Shown piece by piece: positions 8,856 to 16,258 of a DNA stretch of 56,688 nt. Each line of letters opens with the position of its first letter. The first letter of the stretch is position 1. Origin of the DNA: a cyanobacterium PCC 7702 (GTDB taxonomy: Bacteria > Cyanobacteriota > Cyanobacteriia > Cyanobacteriales > Nostocaceae); NCBI GenBank assembly GCA_000332255.1, contig KB235926.1, forward strand, positions 706,796-763,483, given 5' to 3'. A program made the position numbers and the translations under genes. The notes beneath the pieces were generated by a model, which was given only the letters and a program-made list of their open reading frames with translations, made no database searches and was not told the DNA's origin.

Positions 8856-8928
8856 AGGGCAAGCAGGGTTTTGTTAATTCCTACTGCCCGGCATCGCTCA
8901 AAGCTCTAAAACTCTGAAAAAGCAAAAG

Positions 8929-8954
8929 TGCTCAACACCTAATGGCAGCAAAGG
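8929..8954 (+). repeat. Dispersed repeat family 1, copy C
   Basis: Begins TGCTCAACACCTAATGGCAG and differs from copies A and B at two positions over 26 nt. It lies 73 bp after copy B, too far and too isolated for a CRISPR unit. Confidence 0.65.
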
Positions 8955-9216
8955 ATAAAGAGCATACTACTGTCAAGTTTAAGTGTAGCATTCCGGCGTG
9001 TCGTGAGGGAAAATCCCTGGTTGGTGATCGGGACTTAAAGTGCTAACTAAAAATGAGGACTGGGAATGGGTAGCAAGCAGTAGCGAGAGTATTTCCTTGT
9101 TAAGGAGCTTATGTATACGTAGCGGTTAACGAAGACGTATATATGCGGTCTTGAATATAAAGAAAGAGTAAATTGCGAAGATAATATTTAAAATTTGTGT
9201 AAAAAATTGGGTAAAA

Positions 9217-10269
9217 ATGAATTTTAATTTCCAAGGAAATAATAGTATAAACTGTATCACAAAAATATATTTTTTTACAAAGCAGGAAGGCGATGAAGCT
9301 GCTAAAAAGCTCTCTTGTGGGAAGCAAAGATTAGCCCCCGCGCGTGTAAAAGTGCCTTACTTATCTGCTCTGCGACCTAGACAATGGACAAAAAATCTTG
9401 TTGTATTTGCTGCACCATTATTTGCTTTTAGTATAAATTTTCAAACGATTCTAAGTAGTTTATTAGCATTTATTTTATTTTGTTGTGTTTCTAGTGGTTT
9501 TTACTTAATAAACGACATTGTGGATGTGGAATCGGATCGCCAGCATCCAGTGAAATGTCAGCGTCCGATCGCTGCGGGACTAATTAGTATTCCAGTGGCT
9601 TGGACGATGGCAATAGTATTGTTAGGTGGTGGTGCGATCGTTGCTTGGTTGCAGTGCGCAGAGCTAGGAAAAACCATCACCGCTTATGGAATTTTGCAAG
9701 TTGCTTATAACTTGCGATTAAAGCGGATGGTAATTTTAGATATAGGTGCGATCGCGACGGGATTTGTGTTGCGAGCTTATGGAGGTGCTGCTGCTACCGG
9801 AATTGTCTTATCGCCATGGTTTGAGCTTTGTACAGCCATGTTAGCTTTATTCTTAGCGATTGAAAAACGCAAAGCAGAATTGCGACTAGCTCAAATCAAG
9901 GGTGCTAAACTTCGTTCTGTACTGCAGCGTTACTCCTTACCATTACTTCATCGCATGGAAAACGTGGTTACAACAGGAACGGTTGTTACCTATGCACTTT
10001 GGAGTTCTGGTCCAGTGGTGCGCGGTGCTGCAACTTCGTGGATGTTATTGACTTTACCGTTTGTGTTGTACGGCATTTTTCGCTATCAGTTACTGAGCGA
10101 TCCCCAAGAAATAGCCACAGATGCAAACAACCATATTGAACAAGGAGGACGCAGCGAACGTCCGGAAGAGGTTTTGTTAAAAGATTTGCCAATTCGTCTG
10201 ACGGTGATTGGTTGGGCGATCGCCTGTTTTGTAATTCTTTGGCTGAAACACCAAGGATGGATAGAGTAA
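9217..10269 (+). CDS. UbiA-family decaprenyl-phosphate phosphoribosyltransferase-like protein
   Basis: A membrane prenyltransferase-fold enzyme. The branch with LSALRPRQWTKNLVVFAAPLF transfers phosphoribose from PRPP to a polyprenyl phosphate (mycobacterial DPPR synthase, Rv3806c family). The Asp-rich motif NDIVDVESD followed by HPVKCQRPIAAG (residues about 99-120) and the second motif ILDIGAIATGFVLRAYGG are intact, and about eight membrane helices are expected. The first 45 residues are AT-rich, unlike the family, and have no Shine-Dalgarno. GTG at 9352 (MPYLSALRPRQW) is the more family-like start, and a 13-codon frame with a good Shine-Dalgarno precedes it (9293-9334). It heads a run of plus-strand glycan genes, so I infer a lipid-linked pentose donor. 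Confidence 0.8.
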   Translation: MNFNFQGNNSINCITKIYFFTKQEGDEAAKKLSCGKQRLAPARVKVPYLSALRPRQWTKNLVVFAAPLFAFSINFQTILSSLLAFILFCCVSSGFYLINDIVDVESDRQHPVKCQRPIAAGLISIPVAWTMAIVLLGGGAIVAWLQCAELGKTITAYGILQVAYNLRLKRMVILDIGAIATGFVLRAYGGAAATGIVLSPWFELCTAMLALFLAIEKRKAELRLAQIKGAKLRSVLQRYSLPLLHRMENVVTTGTVVTYALWSSGPVVRGAATSWMLLTLPFVLYGIFRYQLLSDPQEIATDANNHIEQGGRSERPEEVLLKDLPIRLTVIGWAIACFVILWLKHQGWIE

Positions 10270-10294
10270 ATTCTCGTACTCGAGAGATTTTTAG

Positions 10295-10909
10295 ATGTTC
10301 AAACCAAAGACTTTGTTGTTCAAAATGTTCAGGTTTTTTGCCGATCATCTGCGCTTGCTGCTTCAGGGAGCTAACCAACCAGGTAATAAAGGCAACCTCT
10401 ATAGATTACCGCGACGAGCTTATACCCTTGCTGATGTTGAAATTGATTGGCTCAAAAGCTGTGGTATTAAAGGAGTGATTTTGGATTTGGACAACACAAT
10501 TGTGTCTGAAGACGATCGCTATTTGTCTCCAGGTGCAGAAGATTGGATCCAAAAAGCAAAATTAGCGGGATTAAAATTTTTTATTCTCTCAAATGGGAAA
10601 CGTCGATATCGAGTGCAATATTGGTGCGATCGCCTGGATATTCCAGCCATTAATCCAGCCAAAAAGCCATTTCCTGCAGCGTTTCGCAAAGCGATCGCTC
10701 ACATGCAGCTACAACCTCAGCAAGTAGTGGTCATTGGCGATGGTTTACACACTGATATTTTAGGAGCGTGGTTATCAAAATGTTGCAGCATTCAAGTAGC
10801 AACTCTTCCCCATCCACTGCGATGGTGGGAAAAAATAGGAGGGAAATGGGTGCAATTTCCTTATCCAGAGAAAAGCAAACTTTGGGAATTCGATTCTTCT
10901 TTTTACTAA
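10295..10909 (+). CDS. YqeG-family HAD phosphatase
   Basis: A HAD-superfamily phosphatase of subclass IIIA. Motif I is GVILDLDNTIVSEDD (about residue 60), motif II is FFILSNGKRR, and motif IV is VVVIGDGLHTDILGA. At 204 residues it matches YqeG-like proteins, which are soluble or membrane-associated. It follows the UbiA-type gene by 25 nt, so cotranscription is likely. In that setting it might remove the 5-phosphate from polyprenyl-phosphoryl-5-phosphoribose, which is inference. YqeG proteins are also widely found near unrelated genes, so a housekeeping role is possible. Confidence 0.85.
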   Translation: MFKPKTLLFKMFRFFADHLRLLLQGANQPGNKGNLYRLPRRAYTLADVEIDWLKSCGIKGVILDLDNTIVSEDDRYLSPGAEDWIQKAKLAGLKFFILSNGKRRYRVQYWCDRLDIPAINPAKKPFPAAFRKAIAHMQLQPQQVVVIGDGLHTDILGAWLSKCCSIQVATLPHPLRWWEKIGGKWVQFPYPEKSKLWEFDSSFY

Positions 10910-10943
10910 CAAATAATCAAAGATTGAGAGGTGATTTCCAAGC

Positions 10944-11282
10944 GTGGACAGCCAGCTTTTCGTGACTTTGTTAGTTTTAGTTACAGTAACTTTCAATACG
11001 ACTGCTCAAACACTTTTAAAGCTGGGGGCAGGACAAGATGCTATAAATTTATACATCGTAGGAGGAATTTTTCTCTACGGTTTGAGTACAATATTCTACA
11101 TTTTAGTCTTAAGTAAATTGAACTTATCTTTAATATATCCAATTGTAATTGGCTTAACGATTATTGCCACAATGATAGTAGGTTCTGCCATTCTCAAAGA
11201 GAGAGTATCAACTACTCAATGGTTGGGAATGGGTTTGCTAGTTAGTGGTATTTGGGCCATTGCTTTCGGGAAAAAAGTTTAA
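10944..11282 (+). CDS. Small four-helix membrane protein, SMR/EamA-like
   Basis: A 112-residue protein made almost entirely of four hydrophobic segments. KLNLSLIYPIVIGLTIIATMIVGSAILKERVSTTQWLGM matches the small multidrug resistance/EamA half-unit family in its third and fourth helices. It starts at GTG with GAGAGGTGA about 11 nt upstream. Relatives include drug exporters and the ArnE/ArnF-type flippases that move lipid-linked sugars. Its place between a polyprenyl-phosphoribose enzyme and two GT-C proteins favours a flippase role, but the sequence alone cannot distinguish the two. Confidence 0.75.
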   Translation: MDSQLFVTLLVLVTVTFNTTAQTLLKLGAGQDAINLYIVGGIFLYGLSTIFYILVLSKLNLSLIYPIVIGLTIIATMIVGSAILKERVSTTQWLGMGLLVSGIWAIAFGKKV

Positions 11283-11365
11283 TTTCAAAATTATTGTTGG
11301 TGAGTTAAGACACTGGTAATTTAGCACAACAAGCCAATTTCATATCTTGGTTTATTTATGATAAT

Positions 11366-14300
11366 ATGAATACATCTATAAATAGATTAAAAAAAATATC
11401 TAGAATTATCAGTAATTTATTCAATCAAATATCAGTTCAAATTGCTAATCAAATACAGCAACGTTGGAGTGATATACTTATTGCACTCATCTTAGCAATT
11501 GTCGCTGCTTTAGCAACATTTTGGGGCGAACAATTAATTAACCGTGTAATAGTTGATGAACGAGCTTTTGATGTGTGGTTTGAAAGCGATGCACCACGGG
11601 TCTTTAGTAACATGACTGCTCGCAAAAGCAACCACTACCGTACCAAAGTACATCCCTTATTTTCCCTAATTGCATTTCCACCAGTATTTATACTTACCAA
11701 AGGTTTTCATATTGAACCACTGACAGCAGTGAGGATGGTTATTGCTGGCGTAGCTGCTATCTGGATGGCAACACTTTTCATTCTTTTGAGATTAATAGGT
11801 TGTCGCCGCACGGACGCAATAGTCTTCAGTATACTAGCAGCGACAACTGCAGCAGCGATATTTTGGTTTGTCGTACCAGAGACCTACTCGTTTGGTTCGG
11901 TAAGCATTCTTCTAGGACTGTGCTTCGTTGCTATTAGCCAATATCGGAGGTTATCGCCTGTATGGTGTGTACTGACCAGCGCCGCGACATTAAGCATGAC
12001 CACAACCAACTGGATGACTGGAATTTTGGCAACGATTGTTAATTATTGCAAAAAGCAAGCATTGCAGATTACAGCCAATGCCTTGTGTCTCGTAGTTGTT
12101 TTGTGGACAATACAAAAGATAATCTTTCCCAGTGCGGAATTTTTTCTTGGCGATCGCGAAGAGCAAAAATACACTTTTTTAGCGAAATCTGGCGGTGTGT
12201 GGCATATATTCAAATCTTTTGTCTTTCATACAATAGTCATGCCAGCTATCAACATAGATGCTGATAAATACAGTCCGCCACACTGGCCAATCATGGAAAC
12301 CCAACTTTCCCTTCCAGGATCGGGAAGTTTATGGGGTAAATTTGCAGTGCTTTTATGGACAGCACTTTTAAGTTTGGGGTTGTGGGGCTTTTTCTCCACC
12401 AAAGAGCACCCTAAACTCCGTATCGTTTTAGGATTAACATTGCTGGGAAACTTAGCACTACATTCTGTATACGGAGAAGAAACATTTCTTTACTCGTTGC
12501 ATTTCGCTCCGCTATTAGTTGTCTTGGCAGCATTTAGTACATTTACCCGTGCTCGGACGATCGCCCTGGTATTAGCAGGGATGCTAGCACTAACAGCAGG
12601 AGCGAACAACAGTATTCAATTTCAAAAAGCAAGAGCTTTTGTCGAGCACCAAGCACCCCAGCGCTACCAAGTTCTGGGTCAAATGGAACTGCGTCCCCAA
12701 GATCCCTGGCCTCGCGGTATCGGTCACGTAGTACTTGCTACACCAGGAAGCTCGGAAGCGGAAAAAGCTTATCACGAACCTGGCGGTAGTTTTAGTCCGG
12801 GGGTAGGTAGTTTTGGTGTTTCTGTTTGGTTAACCGATCAAGCAGGTAAACTTCAAGCTACCAGCGATAACATCCCCATTAATGAAATAGAACAACACCT
12901 AAGCTGGGATGGCGATCGCACAATACCCGGTATTCTTACCCAAACAAAATATTATCAAACACTATGGTCTGCCACAAAATCAAAAGATTGGCAGCTAAAT
13001 CTGAAAACTCAAGCAAATACTCATCTCAAGCCAATACTTGTAATTCGCAGTCCAGGACCTGCAGGCGGGCCAATTAACTCATTAAATTGGGATGGCAACA
13101 AGTTGTTAATAAACCATCGCTTTTGCATAGCTGTGAATCCTCCTCCAGCCAAAGTGTACTTGGGCGAAGAAACACACCCAGGTTGGAGCAACGAAAAATC
13201 TCAAATAACCAAGTGGGAAGGTAAAAATGGCTGGGGGTATGCTCGTTTAGAGCTAAGTCAAGGTAACACGTGGAATGCAATCATTCAAGATTGCACCAAT
13301 GCTAGTTCCCAAAACAGCATAAACTTTACCCAAACCCAAGCTGCCATCGAACTCAACCTTCCCGACAAGCAATTCACCAACAGCTTAAACGCGCAAGTTG
13401 CTCACCTAATGATGGGTTTAGTCAACAAACAAACTCGTCCTGGCGAACCAATCAACTACCCCTCAGCATGGTTGCGCGATGGTGCTTACCAAATTGTGGC
13501 TTTAGCGCGCGCTGGACAATTACAGGTAGCCAAGGAACTATCCACCGACTTTGCACAACACGATTTCTTTGGCGGTTTCGGACCCGAAGCTGATGGACCC
13601 GGACTGTCAATTTGGGCGCTAGAAGAAGTAGCGGTGCGCCTAAAAGAACCTGCATACGACCAACAAATATGGCCTCACGTACGCCGCAAAGTAGATATCA
13701 TCTTGAAAATGCTGCAAACCAAGCAACCAATCTACCAACCGACGAACGGTCCAATAGTACCGCAGTACGAGAAAAACCCCGAACTAACTTTAGTTGCAGA
13801 ACCCGCAAAAAACGGTCTGATAGTAGGTCGGATGGATTGGCAGCGTCCCGTACTATATATAAATGCCGTTAGCTATCGCGGATTGCTCTGTGCTGCAGCA
13901 GTAGCAGATAGAGTCAAACAACCAGCTACTGCTCGACAGTGGCGCGATGCAGCAGCGAAACTACAACAAGCTTGGGAAAAAGCTTTTCAAACCCCAAAGT
14001 TAGAAAACGATCGAACTTATATCAGCGGTCTTTGGCCAACATGGATAGCTGTTCGTCAAAAAGATGTATTTGCTCAAGCTCTGCACGTACGGTGGCAACA
14101 GCGTCGCGATCGCCAAGGTGGATTTCGCCACTATCCTGAATGGACCTATTTTGATATTGCAGAAGCACATCAATGGCTGTTTGTCAACCAACTAGACCGC
14201 GTGTGGACAACGTTGCGTTGGTTTTGGAACCACCAAGCATCTCCCGGACTGTATACCTGGTGGGAAGGAAATGGCGAAGAAAATAGTTTCAGGCGTTGGG

Positions 14301-14620
14301 AACAAGTGCGGGGGTGGGTAAAACCCCAAAACGTCACACCCCATTACTGGAGCGCTAGCGAAATGTTGTTGTTGCAATTAGATATGCTTGCATACACCGA
14401 TGGTGCAGCAGAAAAACCAACAGTAGCGATCGGTGCTGGTATTCCTCAAAGTTGGCTCAAATATCCCATGAGCGTACAGAAATTGCCCTTACCCAACGGG
14501 AAAATAGATTGGCTGTGGGATGGCCAGCAAATGCAGGTGAAAATCTTTGGTGACAAAGTTAACATCCGACTCGGGTCAGCGTTTCCTCCTGGTACGCCAG
14601 TTCATGTCGAATATATTTAA
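11366..14620 (+). CDS. GT-C-like membrane protein fused to a glycosidase-like (six-hairpin) domain
   Basis: A 1084-residue two-part protein. Residues about 35-415 hold some ten membrane helices with a soluble loop that carries an Asp/Glu pair (VIVDERAFDVWFESDAP), as in GT-C transferases that use polyprenyl-phosphate sugars. Residues about 420-1060 are soluble and presumably periplasmic. From about 650 on they resemble an alpha/alpha-barrel glycosidase of the glucoamylase/trehalase kind: WLRDGAYQIVALARAGQ near 702, GGFGPEADGPGLSIWALEE, and a C-terminal YWSASEMLLLQLDML. I could not name a GH family. It starts 84 nt after the SMR-like gene and 31 nt before the next GT-C gene. One polypeptide that could add and trim sugars is unusual. 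Confidence 0.6.
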   Translation: MNTSINRLKKISRIISNLFNQISVQIANQIQQRWSDILIALILAIVAALATFWGEQLINRVIVDERAFDVWFESDAPRVFSNMTARKSNHYRTKVHPLFSLIAFPPVFILTKGFHIEPLTAVRMVIAGVAAIWMATLFILLRLIGCRRTDAIVFSILAATTAAAIFWFVVPETYSFGSVSILLGLCFVAISQYRRLSPVWCVLTSAATLSMTTTNWMTGILATIVNYCKKQALQITANALCLVVVLWTIQKIIFPSAEFFLGDREEQKYTFLAKSGGVWHIFKSFVFHTIVMPAINIDADKYSPPHWPIMETQLSLPGSGSLWGKFAVLLWTALLSLGLWGFFSTKEHPKLRIVLGLTLLGNLALHSVYGEETFLYSLHFAPLLVVLAAFSTFTRARTIALVLAGMLALTAGANNSIQFQKARAFVEHQAPQRYQVLGQMELRPQDPWPRGIGHVVLATPGSSEAEKAYHEPGGSFSPGVGSFGVSVWLTDQAGKLQATSDNIPINEIEQHLSWDGDRTIPGILTQTKYYQTLWSATKSKDWQLNLKTQANTHLKPILVIRSPGPAGGPINSLNWDGNKLLINHRFCIAVNPPPAKVYLGEETHPGWSNEKSQITKWEGKNGWGYARLELSQGNTWNAIIQDCTNASSQNSINFTQTQAAIELNLPDKQFTNSLNAQVAHLMMGLVNKQTRPGEPINYPSAWLRDGAYQIVALARAGQLQVAKELSTDFAQHDFFGGFGPEADGPGLSIWALEEVAVRLKEPAYDQQIWPHVRRKVDIILKMLQTKQPIYQPTNGPIVPQYEKNPELTLVAEPAKNGLIVGRMDWQRPVLYINAVSYRGLLCAAAVADRVKQPATARQWRDAAAKLQQAWEKAFQTPKLENDRTYISGLWPTWIAVRQKDVFAQALHVRWQQRRDRQGGFRHYPEWTYFDIAEAHQWLFVNQLDRVWTTLRWFWNHQASPGLYTWWEGNGEENSFRRWEQVRGWVKPQNVTPHYWSASEMLLLQLDMLAYTDGAAEKPTVAIGAGIPQSWLKYPMSVQKLPLPNGKIDWLWDGQQMQVKIFGDKVNIRLGSAFPPGTPVHVEYI

Positions 14621-14650
14621 TTTAATCTTTAACTTTTTACTAAAGAGGAA

Positions 14651-16141
14651 ATGGCAAAAATTTATTGGAGTGTATTTATTTTTTTCTGGACTTTATTTGC
14701 TTTAAGTAACAGCGGTGCTGATAACTCAGAAGGACTGTTTCATTATCGAGTGGCACTACAAATTATTAAGCACGGTCAGTTAGGTTTTGATACTCCTCAA
14801 GATGGTGTTTTTCAACTCGCACCCAATGGCAGAATTTATGCAGGACACGAAATTGGCAACACAATTTTGATGCTGCCAACGGCATTGCTGAACGTATTTT
14901 TAGAAAATTTTCTTTCTCGATTTGTTAGCCAAAAAATTATAGAGAAAGTTCAACAATTTATCCTATCTTTTCAGGCAGGTGTTTATTCTGCGCTCACCGC
15001 TACTATTTTCTTTGCCACATTACGGCTGGGATTTTCGAAATTAATAAGACCTAGTTTTATCGCCACTATTTTTTTAAGTTTAACTACCTTTTTCTGGACT
15101 TATACTCGAAATCTTTTTGATGGAGTTTTATGTACTACATTGTTAACATCTTCTTTCTTTTTACTATTAAGATATCGACAAACAAATCGTTTAGTATTTT
15201 TAATTAGCTGTTTTCTGTGTTTGGGATTAGCTTTTATTACCAGAATCTCGATGATTTTGGCGATTATAGCAACCTTTATTTATTTAGTAAGTCTTTATCG
15301 TTCATCTTTAGGAAGACGTTTGTGGGAATTATCGTTAGCAATATTTACCCTTATACCTTTCTTTATTTGGCAATCTTGGTATAATTATTTAAGAACCGGA
15401 ATTTTTTATAAATCTCCCGTACAAACAGCTGTTTATGCAGAAAATAATGCCCTGGATGGTAATATTCTTCTAGGGCTTGCTGGTCTACTTATCAGTCCGG
15501 GAAAAAGTCTGTTTATTTATGCTCCTTTACTGATTTTGTCCGTTATCTTATTTAAAAAGTTTTATCAAGAGCATAAAAAAGAAGCTATATACGTATTAAC
15601 TTTGACTCTGTTGTGGTTTTTACTTCATGCTAAGTTAAGAAGTTGGTATGGTGCTTGGGGTTGGGGTCCCCGTCACTTTACGAGCATCTTACCATTTATG
15701 TTTTTGCCTTTTGCTGTGAATGTAGAATATGTTTGGAGAAAAACAGCACTAAGGATTTCTGGCATAATCCTTGCTAGCTTTGGATTTATTTTGGCACTAT
15801 CTTCTATTATTTCTAATTGGCATTTCCGAATGATGTATGCCTACGAACGTGGTTTGTTGCGCGATGATATCTTTGTTTGGGGTTTTTGGAACAGTCAGCC
15901 TGTGGATATGCTCAAGGGTGCATTTGGCAATATTGTGCGAGTGATAACTCATGCACCAATCATCACTATCAAACAGACTTATTCCGAAGCAAATGAGTAT
16001 GCCAGCAGTACGATTAACGTGTGGTATAACTCATTGATTTATGCGGGTATTCCTTGGTATTTAGTAGTTATTTTGGTCGTTCCTCTGTTGATTTTGATGT
16101 ATCTTTCAGTAAGAACTATTCTTCATTATCAATCTGAATAA
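14651..16141 (+). CDS. GT-C-type polytopic membrane protein, putative glycosyltransferase
   Basis: A 496-residue membrane protein with about ten to twelve predicted helices. The first loop carries SGADNSEGLFHYRVALQII, an acidic pair and arrangement like those of dolichyl/polyprenyl-phosphate-mannose transferases (GT39-like). Further conserved-looking loops are PNGRIYAGHEIGN and SWYGAWGWGPRHF. A good Shine-Dalgarno (AAAGAGGAA) precedes the ATG. It lies 31 nt after the fusion protein and reads in the same direction, so it probably belongs to the same transcript. The donor and acceptor cannot be read from the sequence; a lipid-linked pentose is suggested by the neighbouring UbiA-type gene. Confidence 0.65.
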   Translation: MAKIYWSVFIFFWTLFALSNSGADNSEGLFHYRVALQIIKHGQLGFDTPQDGVFQLAPNGRIYAGHEIGNTILMLPTALLNVFLENFLSRFVSQKIIEKVQQFILSFQAGVYSALTATIFFATLRLGFSKLIRPSFIATIFLSLTTFFWTYTRNLFDGVLCTTLLTSSFFLLLRYRQTNRLVFLISCFLCLGLAFITRISMILAIIATFIYLVSLYRSSLGRRLWELSLAIFTLIPFFIWQSWYNYLRTGIFYKSPVQTAVYAENNALDGNILLGLAGLLISPGKSLFIYAPLLILSVILFKKFYQEHKKEAIYVLTLTLLWFLLHAKLRSWYGAWGWGPRHFTSILPFMFLPFAVNVEYVWRKTALRISGIILASFGFILALSSIISNWHFRMMYAYERGLLRDDIFVWGFWNSQPVDMLKGAFGNIVRVITHAPIITIKQTYSEANEYASSTINVWYNSLIYAGIPWYLVVILVVPLLILMYLSVRTILHYQSE

Positions 16142-16258
16142 AAATTTAGATATAAACAAAAATTAATAGCTATCAGCAGCATAAGTGGCACATATCAAGT
16201 GATAAAGATACTGGAGGAAAATGATAATTTTAAGTATCTCAGTTTAGGGCTGATAATT

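Larger units (their letters stand above)
8655..9216. other. Regulatory/intergenic region between cas6 and the UbiA-type gene
   Basis: A 560-bp divergent spacer that should hold the promoters of the minus-strand cas operon and the plus-strand lipid-sugar cluster. I see two copies of the cas-flanking dispersed repeat (8827-8855, 8929-8954), an inverted repeat with arms ATGTATACGT (9111-9120) and ACGTATATAT (9135-9144), and long A/T runs. No CRISPR repeats with regular spacing and no convincing gene are present. Confidence 0.6.

Noticed and set aside
8827-8954. Two similar repeats that could be a short CRISPR array
   Set aside because: The unit is 26-29 nt with a 73-bp gap and inexact copies, and single copies occur elsewhere (3-31, 2304-2332). 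Real arrays here would show regular 30-45 nt spacers and near-identical repeats.
13612-13872. Open frames antisense to or out of frame with the GT-C/glycosidase gene
   Set aside because: They are low-complexity shadows of a long, well-supported gene; the same holds for similar frames inside most other genes of the window.
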